Source: Dechloromonas sp. H13 (GTDB lineage Bacteria > Pseudomonadota > Gammaproteobacteria > Burkholderiales > Rhodocyclaceae). Taken from it: a stretch of DNA of 64,000 bases. A program made the position numbers and the translations under genes. Location of the stretch: contig NZ_SSXX01000008.1 of NCBI RefSeq assembly GCF_009469615.1, positions 1 to 64,000 of the forward strand, in the 5' to 3' direction. The notes beneath the pieces were generated by a model. That model was given only the letters and a program-made list of their open reading frames with translations, ran no database searches and was not told where the DNA came from. Positions 32,141 through 42,187 of the stretch are shown here, one piece after another. Positions within the stretch are counted from its first letter, which is position 1. The number at the start of each line of letters is the position of its first letter.

Positions 32141-32225
32141 GATACAAAAAAATAATTCTCGATTTTATATCAATAAAATACGGATTAACGGTTTTATGGG
32201 TAATCTGAATTAATATGAGTCAATA

Positions 32226-33419
32226 ATGAAAGAAAAGCGTATTCTTTTGCTTAGTTTCTATTTCAAGCCGGATTTGTCTGCGGGTTCTTTTCGGACAACA
32301 GCTTTGGTCGACGAGTTTTTGGCGCGGAATCTGCCGTCCACAAAAATTGATGTTATAACTACGCTCCCGAACAGATATAGCAGCTTTAATCTTGATGCTC
32401 AAGAGCATGAGACCAAGGGGGCGGTAACCGTTTATAGGATAAAACTGCCTACGCACAGGAGCGGGATGCTGGATCAAGCAAAAGCTTTCGTATTTTTTGC
32501 AAATAATGCATTGAGAATTGCAAAGGGTTCCCACTATGATCTTGTGTTCGCAACATCATCTCGGCTCATGACGGCTGCTTTGGGGGCTTGGGTTGCAAAA
32601 CGGGCGCGCGTGCCATTGTATTTGGATATTAGAGATATATTTGTTGATACGATCAAAGATGTTTTGTCAAAAAACACTGCATTTTTTCTGAGGCCATTTT
32701 TTTCGATAATTGAATATTTCACATTCAAAAGTGCCGCACACGTGAATCTGGTCTCTCTTGGATTTGAGCCTTATTTCAAAGAGCGGTATCCAAATCTATC
32801 TTTGTCTTATTTTAGTAATGGTATTGATGATAGTTTCTTGTTGGATAAGAGTTCTATTCAGCATGAGGGCAGACAGCGTGGCGGGCCGATTAAGGTACTT
32901 TACGCGGGAAATATCGGTGAGGGCCAGGGGTTACACTCGATCATTCCGCAGTTGGCGCGAAATTTTGGAGAACGAGTAATTTTTAAAGTGTTTGGAGATG
33001 GAGGGCGGAAGGGGCAACTTGAACGAGCGCTAACGGAACAGGGTATAACCAATGTTGAACTATTTCCGCCGATTTCTAGGGATCAATTGATCAAGGAGTA
33101 TCTTGCGGCGGATGTGTTGTTCCTGCACTTGAACGATTACGACGCATTCAAGAAGGTATTGCCGTCAAAAATTTTCGAGTACGCGGCACTAGGTAAACCT
33201 ATTTGGGCCGGAGTGGCTGGGTATGCGGCAGAGTTTTTGTCTTCCGAGGTAAGTAATGTTGCGGTATTTCCTCCGTGCGATGCGCTTCAGGCGATCAGGG
33301 CGTTTGAACAATTGGATGTTCGTGACGCTCCAAGAGACAAGTTCGTGGAGAAGTTTCAACGCAAAGCAATCATGAGGTTAATGGTTGATGATGTGCTCTC
33401 CTTTTTGGAGGCGGAGTGA
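32226..33419 (+). CDS. Glycosyltransferase family 4, WbuB-like
   Basis: 397 residues, GT-B fold. The N-terminal half has ILLLSFYFKPDLSAGSFRT and YLDIRDIF. The C-terminal nucleotide-sugar half has VLYAGNIGEGQGL, KVFGDGGRKGQLE and the acidic-containing LPSKIFEYAALGKPIWAG. WbuB-type enzymes add an N-acetylated deoxyamino sugar as the second residue on the lipid carrier. The following reductase and initiating transferase match that gene order in other O-antigen loci. An 85-base AT-rich gap precedes it. Confidence 0.85.
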   Translation: MKEKRILLLSFYFKPDLSAGSFRTTALVDEFLARNLPSTKIDVITTLPNRYSSFNLDAQEHETKGAVTVYRIKLPTHRSGMLDQAKAFVFFANNALRIAKGSHYDLVFATSSRLMTAALGAWVAKRARVPLYLDIRDIFVDTIKDVLSKNTAFFLRPFFSIIEYFTFKSAAHVNLVSLGFEPYFKERYPNLSLSYFSNGIDDSFLLDKSSIQHEGRQRGGPIKVLYAGNIGEGQGLHSIIPQLARNFGERVIFKVFGDGGRKGQLERALTEQGITNVELFPPISRDQLIKEYLAADVLFLHLNDYDAFKKVLPSKIFEYAALGKPIWAGVAGYAAEFLSSEVSNVAVFPPCDALQAIRAFEQLDVRDAPRDKFVEKFQRKAIMRLMVDDVLSFLEAE

Positions 33420-34402
33420 GCGTCGTGAAAATACTTGTTACTGGTGCGACGGGCTTTGTTGGATCGGCACTTGTTGATCGCTTAAGGAACGATGGAGTTT
33501 TCTCTGTGCGGACCGCGCTGCGAGATGCAGTCGCAACAGGGCAGGACAGATTTGATATTCCAGTTGTGGTTGGTGACCTTAAACCAGATACTGATTGGAA
33601 ACCCGCGCTTGATGGGATACAAACGGTGATACATCTCGCAGCCAGAGTGCACGTAATGCGTGAGACGGCCATAGATTCTCTTAGTGAATTTAGGAGAGTC
33701 AATGTAGAGGGTACAGTCAATTTGGCTCGCCAAGCCATATCGACAGGCGTACGGCGGTTTATATTTGTTAGCTCGATCAAGGTGAATGGAGAGTCGACAT
33801 TAAGGAGTAACCCATTTCATCCTGACGATGCACCGTTGCCGGTTGACCCGTATGGCATTTCGAAATACGAGGCTGAGATGGAACTACGGCGGTTGGCGCT
33901 GGAGTCTGGCATGGAGGTGGTCATTATTCGCCCACCGCTGGTTTATGGTCCGGGTGTTAAGGCCAATTTTCAAACTATGATTCGCTGGGTGTGGCGCGGT
34001 ATTCCTTTGCCGCTGGGGGCGGTCACGAGCAACAAGCGTAGTCTGGTTTCGCTGGACAACATTGTCGATTTTATCGCGACTTGCGTTGATCATCCTGCCG
34101 CTGCCAACCAGACGTTTCTGGTTTCTGATGGCGAGAGCCTGTCGACCGCAGCATTATTGAAGCGGATGGGGGAGGCACTCGGGCGGCCGGCGCGGCTGAT
34201 TCCGGTGCCGGTTTCTTTGCTGAAGTTGGGGGCAACGATGCTAGGTAAGACAGGCATTGCACAGCGATTGTGCGGTTCGCTAGAGGTCGATATAGGCAAG
34301 ACACGGGAATTGCTTGGCTGGATGCCACCGATCAGTGTCGACGAAGGCTTGCGGCGGACTGCGGCGCACTGGATTCTGTCGGAGAAAGCGTCGCGCGGTT
34401 AA
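33416..34402 (+). CDS. NAD-dependent epimerase/reductase (WbpV-like, UDP-QuiNAc or FucNAc formation)
   Basis: Extended SDR of 328 residues. It has KILVTGATGFVGSAL at the N-terminus, HLAARVHVM, FVSSIKVNGE and the catalytic YGISKYEAE (Tyr-x3-Lys). It starts with GTG inside the preceding stop. In clusters with a WbpM-type dehydratase (35559 here), this family reduces the 4-keto intermediate to UDP-QuiNAc (WbpV) or epimerises UDP sugars at C4. Which it does cannot be decided from motifs. WbuB-like, this gene and an initiating transferase form a common trio. Confidence 0.8.
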   Translation: MSVVKILVTGATGFVGSALVDRLRNDGVFSVRTALRDAVATGQDRFDIPVVVGDLKPDTDWKPALDGIQTVIHLAARVHVMRETAIDSLSEFRRVNVEGTVNLARQAISTGVRRFIFVSSIKVNGESTLRSNPFHPDDAPLPVDPYGISKYEAEMELRRLALESGMEVVIIRPPLVYGPGVKANFQTMIRWVWRGIPLPLGAVTSNKRSLVSLDNIVDFIATCVDHPAAANQTFLVSDGESLSTAALLKRMGEALGRPARLIPVPVSLLKLGATMLGKTGIAQRLCGSLEVDIGKTRELLGWMPPISVDEGLRRTAAHWILSEKASRG

Positions 34403-34429
34403 AATATGCATTTTTCCTGATTGTTCCTG

Positions 34430-34990
34430 ATGAAGCGCCTGTTTGATCTTATTCTTGGTTTGTGTGCTGCAGCGGTTCTGGCGTTGCCCATTGTGGTCGT
34501 TGCTGTCCTGGTTCGCCTGACGTCGAACGGGCCTGCCCTGTATTGGTCGGATCGCGTCGGCAAAAGCAATGCCGTTTTCAGGATGCCGAAATTTCGCAGC
34601 ATGCGCGTTGGTACCCCAACTGTTGCGACGCATCTGCTCCAGGATCCCAAGGTGTATCTGACGCCAATTGGGTCCTTCCTGCGCAAGTCCAGTTTGGATG
34701 AGTTGCCGCAGTTGTGGAGCATTCTGGTCGGTGACATGAGCTTTGTCGGGCCGCGTCCCGCTCTGTTCAATCAGGATGATTTGATTGCCTTGCGTACGCA
34801 GTTCGGTGTGCATGAATTGGTGCCAGGACTGACCGGCTGGGCGCAGATCAATGGGCGGGACGGGTTGCCGATTCCCGAGAAAGTGAAGCTCGATGTGGAA
34901 TATCTTCAGCGGCAGTCGCTTTGGTTTGATATCTGGATACTTTGGTTGACCTTCGTCAAAGTGTTGCGGCGTGATGGGGTGTCGCATTGA
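34430..34990 (+). CDS. Initiating undecaprenyl-phosphate sugar-1-phosphate transferase (PglC/WcaJ C-terminal type)
   Basis: 186 residues, the short monotopic PglC-like form. It has an N-terminal re-entrant hydrophobic helix (DLILGLCAAAVLALPIVVV), then KFRSMR, SLDELPQLW, the GDMSFVGPRPAL loop and PGLTGWAQINGR. It transfers a sugar-1-phosphate, probably QuiNAc or another 6-deoxy-HexNAc given its neighbours, to undecaprenyl phosphate and so starts the repeat unit. ATG at 34430 is chosen because MKRLFD is the usual N-terminus. Its stop overlaps the next ATG by one base. Confidence 0.9.
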   Translation: MKRLFDLILGLCAAAVLALPIVVVAVLVRLTSNGPALYWSDRVGKSNAVFRMPKFRSMRVGTPTVATHLLQDPKVYLTPIGSFLRKSSLDELPQLWSILVGDMSFVGPRPALFNQDDLIALRTQFGVHELVPGLTGWAQINGRDGLPIPEKVKLDVEYLQRQSLWFDIWILWLTFVKVLRRDGVSH

Positions 34991-35562
34991 TGAAACGGCT
35001 CTTGATCATTGGTGCTGGCGGACATGGGCGCTCGGTGGCTGAGGCGGTTCTGGCCAGCGGTGAATTTGTTGTGGCCGGGTTCCTCGATGACGCATTTCCG
35101 GACTTGGAGCGGGTCTGGGATGTTCCAGTTCTGGGCAAAGTGGCTGATCTGGCTCAATGGCACGGTGTGGCGGATTGTGCTTTTGTTGCCATTGGCAACA
35201 ATGCGTTTCGTCAGCGAGTGTCAGCCAGATTGCGGGCAGCAGGATTTTTGCTGGTAACGGTGCTTCATCCACGTGCCATCGTTTCCCCGACCGCAGTGAT
35301 TGGAGAGGGCTCGGCGATCATGGCGGGCGCGATTGTCGGAACCGAGGTGCGCTTGGGCGAGGGCGTGATCGTGAATTGCGCCGCGGTGGTCGATCATCAT
35401 TGCCGTGTGGGCGATTTCGGGCACCTCGGGGTCAATTCGGCGATGGCAGGAGGGTCGGTACTTGGAACTGCGGCTTGGATGCAAGCCGGATCGGCGTTGG
35501 GGTATGGTGTCGAAATCGAAGCAGGGTTTGTTCTGGAGCCTGGGGAGGCTGTGAGGTCATGA
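34990..35562 (+). CDS. PglD/NeuD-type acetyltransferase
   Basis: 190 residues. The N-terminal Rossmann-like half (LLIIGAGGHGRSVAEAVL) is followed by a hexapeptide left-handed helix (HPRAIVSPTAVIGEGSAIM and later). His and Asn residues in NCAAVVDHHCRVGDFGHLG match the PglD active-site region. PglD acetylates the 4-amino group of UDP sugars after a PglF/PglE-type pathway. No clear PglE-type aminotransferase lies next to it, although the wecE product at 25714 is of the same superfamily. It overlaps both neighbours. Confidence 0.85.
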   Translation: MKRLLIIGAGGHGRSVAEAVLASGEFVVAGFLDDAFPDLERVWDVPVLGKVADLAQWHGVADCAFVAIGNNAFRQRVSARLRAAGFLLVTVLHPRAIVSPTAVIGEGSAIMAGAIVGTEVRLGEGVIVNCAAVVDHHCRVGDFGHLGVNSAMAGGSVLGTAAWMQAGSALGYGVEIEAGFVLEPGEAVRS

Positions 35563-37484
35563 TCAGGGGCTTTCTTGCATTGCCACGGCGGATGAAACAA
35601 TTCATCTCGGTTGCGATCGACCTGGTCTTGCTGACCTTGGCCTTTTGGTCTGCCTTGGCACTGCGTTTTGAAACCCTCGCGCCAGAGGTCGCGCCCTATG
35701 CCTCGCAGATGATCGCTGCTCCCCTGTTGGCGATCCCGATCTTCATCCGCCTCGGCCTTTACCGCGCGGTGATCCGTTTCATGGAAGATCGTGTGGTGTT
35801 CGTGGTGGCGGGCGGGGTGACGCTGTCGGTGGTGCTGCTGGCCGCTGGCCTGGCATTGACCCATGCCCCGAACGTCTCGCGTGGCTTGCTGGCGATCTAT
35901 TGGTTGCTGGCCATCCTCTATGTTGGCGCTACGCGCTTTTTGGCGCGCAGCTATTTTCTGCGGACTGAGCGCAGCCAGGATTCGCGTATACGGATTGCCA
36001 TCTACGGTGCTGGCCGGGCGGGAACGCAGCTGGCCTATGCCTTGCGCGCCGGGCGGGAATATCTGCCGGTGGCCTTTTTCGACGACAACCCGGCGCTGCA
36101 GAAGAGCGAGTTGGCCGGTCTGCGGGTGTATTCGCCTGATCAACTGGCGTCGGTGCTTGCGGCCAAGGAGATCGACGAGTTGTTGCTGGCGATTCCTTCT
36201 GCCAATCGGGCGCGGCGGGCGGAGATCATCGATCGCCTTGAGGGGCTGCATTGCAAGGTGAAGCTGGTGCCGGGTATGGCGGATGTGGTGAGCGGGAATG
36301 TTACGGTCGACGCCATTAGAGAAGTCGAAATCGAGGATCTGCTGGGGCGTGAACCGGTGGCGCCGGATGGCGCCTTGCTGGCGCGCTGCATCACCGGGAA
36401 GGTGGTGCTGGTCTCCGGGGCGGGCGGTTCGATCGGTTCCGAACTTTGCCGCCAGATCATCCGCCTGAGGCCGTCGCGGTTGGTGCTGATGGAGCTTTCC
36501 GAGTTTGCCTTGTATTCGATTGAGCAAGAACTGGCCGGCCTGTGTGCGCACGGAAATCCGGGGGTCGAACTGGTGCCGGTGCTGGGTTCAGTGATTCACC
36601 AGCACCGCAATGAAATGGTGATGAAGAGTTTCGGGGTGCAGACGGTCTACCACGCCGCGGCGTACAAGCATGTGCCGCTGGTCGAGCATAATCCGATTGA
36701 GGGCATTCGCAACAACGCGGTGGGAACGCGGCGCATGGCGGAGGCGGCGCTGTCGGCGGGGGTGGAAACCTTCGTGCTGATTTCTACCGACAAGGCGGTG
36801 CGCCCGACCAATGTGATGGGGGCCAGCAAACGGCTGTCCGAGCTGATCCTTCAGGCGCTGGCAAGAAAGGGTGGAGTGACGCGTTTCTGCATGGTGCGCT
36901 TTGGCAATGTGCTTGGATCCTCGGGTTCGGTGGTGCCGCTGTTCCGCAGACAGATCGCAGCGGGCGGGCCGATCACGTTGACTCATGCCGACATCACGCG
37001 CTACTTCATGACCATTCCCGAGGCGGCGCAACTGGTCATTCAGGCCGGCTCGATGGGGCAGGGCGGCGAGGTTTATGTGCTGGACATGGGCAAGCCGGTT
37101 AAAATCATCGACCTCGCGCGGCGCATGGTGCATCTGAGTGGCCTGGAGTTGCGCGACGAAGAACATCCGGACGGCGATATCGCGATTGAAGTGGTGGGCC
37201 TGCGGCCGGGTGAAAAGCTCTATGAGGAATTGCTGATCGGCGAGAACGTGGAGGGTACGTCACATCCGTTGATCATGCGTGCCTACGAGCATGAAGTGCC
37301 GTGGGAGGTGCTGACCGAGCGGCTGGCGAGCCTTGACGAGGCCTGCCAGGCTTTCGATTTCAAAGGAGTGCTGGCCTTGCTCGGCGTGCTGGTGCAGGAA
37401 TACGCCCCGGCCCGGCATGGCGATGGCGAGCTGCTGTGGCGCACCATGGACACGTTGGCAAAGGGCGATGTTCTGCTGCATTGA
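35559..37484 (+). CDS. UDP-GlcNAc 4,6-dehydratase, membrane type (WbpM/CapD/PglF family)
   Basis: 641 residues. Four hydrophobic helices fill about residues 12-125. A CoA-binding-like Rossmann domain follows (IAIYGAGRAGTQLAYAL), then the catalytic SDR domain with VSGAGGSIGSELCRQ at about 285. The catalytic residues read STDKAVRPTNVMGASK. Met stands where ordinary SDRs have Tyr, the Ser-Met-Lys arrangement of WbpM. It makes the 4-keto-6-deoxy derivative of UDP-GlcNAc for QuiNAc, FucNAc or bacillosamine. The start overlaps the preceding stop; an upstream open frame is read-through. Confidence 0.93.
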   Translation: MIRGFLALPRRMKQFISVAIDLVLLTLAFWSALALRFETLAPEVAPYASQMIAAPLLAIPIFIRLGLYRAVIRFMEDRVVFVVAGGVTLSVVLLAAGLALTHAPNVSRGLLAIYWLLAILYVGATRFLARSYFLRTERSQDSRIRIAIYGAGRAGTQLAYALRAGREYLPVAFFDDNPALQKSELAGLRVYSPDQLASVLAAKEIDELLLAIPSANRARRAEIIDRLEGLHCKVKLVPGMADVVSGNVTVDAIREVEIEDLLGREPVAPDGALLARCITGKVVLVSGAGGSIGSELCRQIIRLRPSRLVLMELSEFALYSIEQELAGLCAHGNPGVELVPVLGSVIHQHRNEMVMKSFGVQTVYHAAAYKHVPLVEHNPIEGIRNNAVGTRRMAEAALSAGVETFVLISTDKAVRPTNVMGASKRLSELILQALARKGGVTRFCMVRFGNVLGSSGSVVPLFRRQIAAGGPITLTHADITRYFMTIPEAAQLVIQAGSMGQGGEVYVLDMGKPVKIIDLARRMVHLSGLELRDEEHPDGDIAIEVVGLRPGEKLYEELLIGENVEGTSHPLIMRAYEHEVPWEVLTERLASLDEACQAFDFKGVLALLGVLVQEYAPARHGDGELLWRTMDTLAKGDVLLH

Positions 37485-37505
37485 GATTTTTGGAAAGCTG
37501 GACAA

Positions 37506-38412
37506 ATGAACGAAAACGAAATGGCGCAGGACGACGAGATCAGCCTGTTCGATCTGTGGGAAAAATTACGGGAAGGTTGGCACTACGTGGTGGGGGGGCG
37601 TGATCGGATTGGCCAGAGCGGGGTTCTTGGTTGTGACCACGCCACCGAAGTACGAGGCGGTGGCGGTTGTGCAGATTGCTTATGCGCAGCTTGGGCAAGT
37701 GATGCAAATTTCCAGCCTTAATGTGGAGCCAGCGACGCAAGTGGTCGAGCGGATGAAGACGCCTGCTTTTCAGACGGCGGTCGCTCAGACGTTGGGGAAT
37801 ACGGCGTGGATTGATGACCTGCAGTATTCGGCAAATGTTACGGTGAAATATATTTCGCGTCAGCTTATCAAGGCCACTTCAGTACAAGGCGCATCGTCCT
37901 TGATTGAGTTAAAGGCGAATGCTTCGAATCCTGAGGATGCGAAGAATATTGCAGACGCATCCGTTAAAGAGTTGGAAAAACGCCATTCGGAACTCGCAAA
38001 ACCGATTCTCGAAAAAAAAATCTACTCGGATCTTAAGTTGGCCAAGGAAAAGCTGATCAGTGCCGAGAAGGAACTTGAGGGTATTAACAAGCCGGTAGCG
38101 AACGCCGGGGTCAAGGATGATCGTTTCCCCCAACTTTCGTTGATGACTGGTCTGCGAGTTCAGAAGGAGTCTGAATTATTTGCGCAGCGTCAGGCTATCG
38201 TGGCGCTTGAAACTGCATTGAGTGCACCTGCTACCCAACCGACCAACGCAATTGAAGCGGTTTTCGTTACGGACAAGCCGGTATCCCCCAAGAAAACCCT
38301 GTTCCTCGCCCTCGGCCTGATTGGTGGTGTGTTGATCGGTGTGGTTGCGGTGTTCTTCGTCGATGCCTGGCGGCGGGCGAAAAGCGAGCGCGCTGGACGA
38401 GCGGTGGCCTGA
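37506..38412 (+). pseudogene. wzz: Wzz-like chain-length determinant, frameshifted
   Basis: Two frames together make one Wzz protein of about 301 residues. Codons from 37506 give MNENEMAQDDEISLFDLWEK and YVVGG, after which the frame runs off to a stop at 37721. The continuation VIGLARAGFLVVTTPPKYEA lies in another frame from 37600 to 38412. It includes the periplasmic coiled-coil region, and TM2 at about LFLALGLIGGVLIGVVAVFF. Removing one G from the seven-G run at 37592-37598 restores the join inside TM1. As written, the protein loses its N-terminal tail. Wzz sets polymer length. This may be a real mutation, a phase-variable tract or a sequencing error. Confidence 0.85.
37592..37598 (+). other. 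G7 homopolymer at the wzz frameshift
   Basis: A run of seven G between T and C, in the codons for the first membrane helix of Wzz. Six G would keep the reading frame open through the whole gene. The site is slippage-prone in replication, transcription and sequencing. Confidence 0.9.
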
Positions 38413-38476
38413 CCGGTAGCCCCTAATTTTAAAATCAACCTGGCCCGGTCCTGATCGTCCGGGAGCGTGTCATCGT

Positions 38477-40408
38477 ATGGAATTCCTCGATCTCCCCCAA
38501 CTCATCTCCGCCGCCGGTACAGTTCGCCTGCCTGGGTCGAAAAGCATTTCCAACCGCATTCTGCTGCTGGCGGCGCTGGCCACCGGGGAAACGGAGGTGT
38601 GCGACCTGCTGGCTTCGGACGATACCGAGCGCATGCTCGATGCGCTGAAGACGCTGCGTGTCGGCGTCACGCACCTAGGCGGCGAGAGCTGGAGAATCAC
38701 GGGGTACGGAGGGTGCTTTCCGGTGCGCCAAGCAGAGCTTTTCCTCGGCAATGCCGGCACAGCTTTTCGTCCGCTGACCGCGGCGCTGGCGCTGTCCGGC
38801 GGTGACTATGTGCTGAAGGGCGTCGCCCGCATGCATGAGCGGCCGATCGGCGATCTCGTTGACGGGCTGCGCCAGCTTGGCGCCGACGTGGCTTATCTCG
38901 GGAACGAGGGTTATCCGCCCCTGCACCTCAAGCCGGCGACGATTGCTCCCGGCGGGAGCGTCAAGGTACGCGGCGACGTGTCGAGCCAGTTCCTGACCGG
39001 CCTGCTGATGGCCTTGCCGCTGACTGGCGAGACGGTTGCGGTCGACGTCGTTGGAGAGCTGATTTCCAAGCCTTACATCGAGATCACGCTGGCGACCATG
39101 GCGCGCTTTGGCGTCACGGTCGAGCGCGAAGGCTGGCAGCGCTTCACGGTCAAAGCCGGTAGCCGCTATGTGTCGCCGGGAACGATCTATGTCGAGGGCG
39201 ATGCGTCGTCCGCTTCGTATTTTCTTGCGCTCGGCGCCATTGGTGGCGGGCCAGTGCGCGTCGCGGGGGTCGGACGCGATTCGATCCAGGGGGATGTGAA
39301 ATTTGCCGAAGCCCTGGCGCAGATGGGCGCGCGCATCGAGATGGGGCCGAACTGGATGGAATCGCGGGCGCCGGAAGGTGGTCTGGTTGCGGTCGACCTC
39401 GATTGCAACCATATTCCCGACGCGGCGATGACGCTGGCGACGGCGGCCCTGTTCGCCCAGGGGACGACCACCCTGCGCAACATCGCTTCCTGGCGCGTCA
39501 AGGAGACCGACCGCATTGCCGCGATGGCGACCGAGCTGCGCAAGCTTGGGGCGCTGGTGGAAGAAGGCGAGGATTTCATCAGGGTCACGCCGGCCGAATT
39601 GAAGCCCGCGGCCATCGATACCTACGATGACCATCGCATGGCGATGTGCTTCTCGCTGGCTGCATTCGGGACGCCTCTGCGCATCAATGACCCGAAGTGC
39701 GTGGCCAAGACGTTTCCCGATTATTTCGAGCGTTTCGCCCAGGTCACCAGAGCGGCGCCGGTGATCGCCATCGACGGTCCGTCCGCTTCCGGCAAGGGTA
39801 CGGTGGCGGCGCGCGTGGCGGCGGCGCTCGGTTTTGCCTATCTGGATTCCGGGGCCTTGTACCGGTTGACCGCGCTGGCCGCCAGGCGGGCGGGTGTCGA
39901 TTGGGCCGATGAAGCCGGTGTCGCAGCAATTGCGGCGGCGCTGGATGTCGAGTTTTCCGAGAACGACATTCGCCTCGACGGGCAACCAGTCGGTGAGGCC
40001 ATTCGCAGCGAGGAAATCTCATCCGGCGCCTCGCAAGTAGCGGCATTGCCGGCGGTGCGCGAGGCACTGCTGTTCCGCCAGCGGGCGTTCAACACCGGGC
40101 CGGGGCTGGTTGGCGATGGCCGCGACATGGGGTCGGTCATCTTCCCGCAGGCTACGCTCAAGGTGTTTCTGACGGCGAGTGCGGAGGCCAGGGCGGAACG
40201 GCGCTATAAGCAGTTGATCGAAAAAGGATTCTCTGCTAATCTCCCCGACCTTCTGCTTGACCTTCAGCAACGTGATGCGCGGGATTCCCAGCGCAGCGTG
40301 GCACCGCTCAGGCAGGAGGCAGATGCCAAGTTGCTTGATACGACAGCGCTCACCATCGAACAGGCGGTGAATCAGGTGCTGGCGTGGAGCAGGGAAGCAT
40401 TGCAGTAA
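38477..40408 (+). CDS. aroA-cmk: Fused EPSP synthase (AroA) and cytidylate kinase (Cmk)
   Basis: 643 residues in one frame. Residues 1 to about 427 are 3-phosphoshikimate 1-carboxyvinyltransferase, with [50 protein letters not shown] and YDDHRMAM. From about 430 to the end is CMP kinase: [18 protein letters not shown] (P-loop), [25 protein letters not shown] and the Arg-rich LID region. The linker is only a few residues. Separate genes are the rule in many bacteria. It resumes the aromatic/rpsA gene order interrupted after tyrA. Confidence 0.95.
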   Translation: MEFLDLPQLISAAGTVRLPGSKSISNRILLLAALATGETEVCDLLASDDTERMLDALKTLRVGVTHLGGESWRITGYGGCFPVRQAELFLGNAGTAFRPLTAALALSGGDYVLKGVARMHERPIGDLVDGLRQLGADVAYLGNEGYPPLHLKPATIAPGGSVKVRGDVSSQFLTGLLMALPLTGETVAVDVVGELISKPYIEITLATMARFGVTVEREGWQRFTVKAGSRYVSPGTIYVEGDASSASYFLALGAIGGGPVRVAGVGRDSIQGDVKFAEALAQMGARIEMGPNWMESRAPEGGLVAVDLDCNHIPDAAMTLATAALFAQGTTTLRNIASWRVKETDRIAAMATELRKLGALVEEGEDFIRVTPAELKPAAIDTYDDHRMAMCFSLAAFGTPLRINDPKCVAKTFPDYFERFAQVTRAAPVIAIDGPSASGKGTVAARVAAALGFAYLDSGALYRLTALAARRAGVDWADEAGVAAIAAALDVEFSENDIRLDGQPVGEAIRSEEISSGASQVAALPAVREALLFRQRAFNTGPGLVGDGRDMGSVIFPQATLKVFLTASAEARAERRYKQLIEKGFSANLPDLLLDLQQRDARDSQRSVAPLRQEADAKLLDTTALTIEQAVNQVLAWSREALQ

Positions 40409-40496
40409 GGCGTTGTCGGTCGACGGATCGGTGATGTATTTTCAACTCTAACCCGCTGTGGATTTCGCGATCCGTGGCATGAAAGTTCTCTCCGTA

Positions 40497-42176
40497 ATGG
40501 AATCTTTTGCTCAACTGTTTGAAGAATCCCTGGCTCGCCAGGAAATGCGTCAAGGCGAAGTCATCACTGCAGAAGTGGTGCTCATCGATCACAATTTCGT
40601 CGTGGTCAATGCCGGCCTGAAATCGGAATCCTATGTTCCGCTCGAAGAATTCCTGAATGATCAGGGCGAAATCGAAGTCAAGGTGGGCGATTTCGTCCAG
40701 GTTGCCATCGAAATGCTGGAAGACGGCTACGGCGCCACGCGCCTGTCCCGCGATCGCGCCAAGCGCATCGCCGCCTGGAACTTCCTGGAAGAAGCCCTGA
40801 ACAACAACTCCCTGGTCACCGGCACCATCACCGGCAAGGTCAAGGGCGGCCTCACCGTCATGTCGAACGGCGTCCGCGCCTTCCTGCCGGGCTCGCTGGT
40901 CGACATGCGTCCGGTCAAGGACACCACCCCGTACGAAGGCAAGACCCTCGAATTCAAGGTCATCAAGCTCGATCGCAAGCGCAACAACGTCGTGATGTCC
41001 CGTCGTGCCGTGCTCGAAGCCACCGCCGACAAGGATCGCGAAAAGCTGCTCGAGAACCTCAAGGAAGGCACCGTCGTCAAGGGTATCGTCAAGAACATCA
41101 CCGACTACGGCGCATTTGTCGACCTGGGCGGCATCGATGGCCTGCTGCACATCACCGACCTGGCTTGGCGCCGTGTCCGTCACCCGAGCGAAGTGCTCAA
41201 CGTTGGCGACGAAGTCACCGCCAAGATCCTCAAGTTCGACGCCGAGAAGAACCGCGTCTCCCTGGGCATGAAGCAGCTGGGCGACGATCCGTGGGTCGGT
41301 ATCGCCCGCCGCTACCCGGCCGGCACCCGCCTGTTCGGCAAGGTCACCAACCTGACCGATTACGGTTCATTCGTTGAAATCGAGCAAGGCATCGAAGGTC
41401 TGGTGCACGTTTCCGAAATGGACTGGACCAACAAGAACGTCCATCCGTCCAAGGTCGTCTCGCTGGGCGACGAAGTCGAAGTCATGATCCTCGAGATCGA
41501 CGAAGAGCGTCGCCGCATCTCCCTCGGCATGAAGCAGTGCAAGCCAAATCCGTGGGACGACTTCGCGATGAACCACAAGAAGGGTGACAAGGTTCGTGGC
41601 GCCATCAAGTCGATCACCGACTTCGGTATCTTCATCGGCCTGCCTGGCGGCATCGATGGTCTGGTTCACCTGTCCGATCTGTCCTGGTCGGCGACCGGCG
41701 AAGAAGCTATCCGCAACTTCAAGAAGGGCGACGAAGTCGAAGCCCTGGTGCTTGGCATCGACGTCGAGAAGGAACGCATCTCCCTCGGCATCAAGCAGAT
41801 GGAAGGCGACCCCTACACCAACTTCATCGCCACCCACGAGAAGAACAGCATCGTGCGCGCTACCGTCAAGTCGGTTGATGCACGCGGCGCGGTCCTGACC
41901 TTGGACGGCGAAAATGAAGGCTACCTGCGTGCTTCCGAGTTCTCGCGTGATCGTATCGACGACCTGTCGCAACACCTTAAGGTGGGTGACGAAGTCGAAG
42001 CCATGATCATCAACGTGGATCGCAAGACCCGCGGCATCAACCTGTCGATCAAGGCCAAGGACAGTGCCGAACAGCACGAAGCGATGCAGAAGTTGTCTGC
42101 CGAGTCTTCCGCTGCTGCTTCCGGTACGACCAACCTGGGTGCCCTGCTCAAGGCCAAGCTCAACCAGCAAGGCTGA
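40497..42176 (+). CDS. rpsA: 30S ribosomal protein S1
   Basis: 559 residues, six S1 (OB-fold) RNA-binding domains. ATG 40497 gives [20 protein letters not shown], aligned with the E. coli start. Earlier in-frame codons from 40458 are judged leader. Repeated domain signatures are visible: [39 protein letters not shown] and [20 protein letters not shown], each followed by DEVEAxxL and RISLGxKQ. S1 unfolds mRNA at initiation. The leader 40409-40496 has only a weak Shine-Dalgarno match, as is usual for this autoregulated gene. Confidence 0.97.
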   Translation: MESFAQLFEESLARQEMRQGEVITAEVVLIDHNFVVVNAGLKSESYVPLEEFLNDQGEIEVKVGDFVQVAIEMLEDGYGATRLSRDRAKRIAAWNFLEEALNNNSLVTGTITGKVKGGLTVMSNGVRAFLPGSLVDMRPVKDTTPYEGKTLEFKVIKLDRKRNNVVMSRRAVLEATADKDREKLLENLKEGTVVKGIVKNITDYGAFVDLGGIDGLLHITDLAWRRVRHPSEVLNVGDEVTAKILKFDAEKNRVSLGMKQLGDDPWVGIARRYPAGTRLFGKVTNLTDYGSFVEIEQGIEGLVHVSEMDWTNKNVHPSKVVSLGDEVEVMILEIDEERRRISLGMKQCKPNPWDDFAMNHKKGDKVRGAIKSITDFGIFIGLPGGIDGLVHLSDLSWSATGEEAIRNFKKGDEVEALVLGIDVEKERISLGIKQMEGDPYTNFIATHEKNSIVRATVKSVDARGAVLTLDGENEGYLRASEFSRDRIDDLSQHLKVGDEVEAMIINVDRKTRGINLSIKAKDSAEQHEAMQKLSAESSAAASGTTNLGALLKAKLNQQG

Positions 42177-42187
42177 TAAGGCAAAGC

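Noticed and set aside
32162..32179. AT-rich inverted repeat (ATTTTAT-ATCA-ATAAAAT) as a terminator after the heparinase-like gene
   Set aside because: The stem is only A-T pairs and no T-run follows; too weak to call.
35157..35558. Upstream extension of the WbpM-type dehydratase
   Set aside because: It overlaps the PglD-like gene in another frame; the family start MIRGFLALPRRMKQF at 35559 is coupled to the preceding stop.
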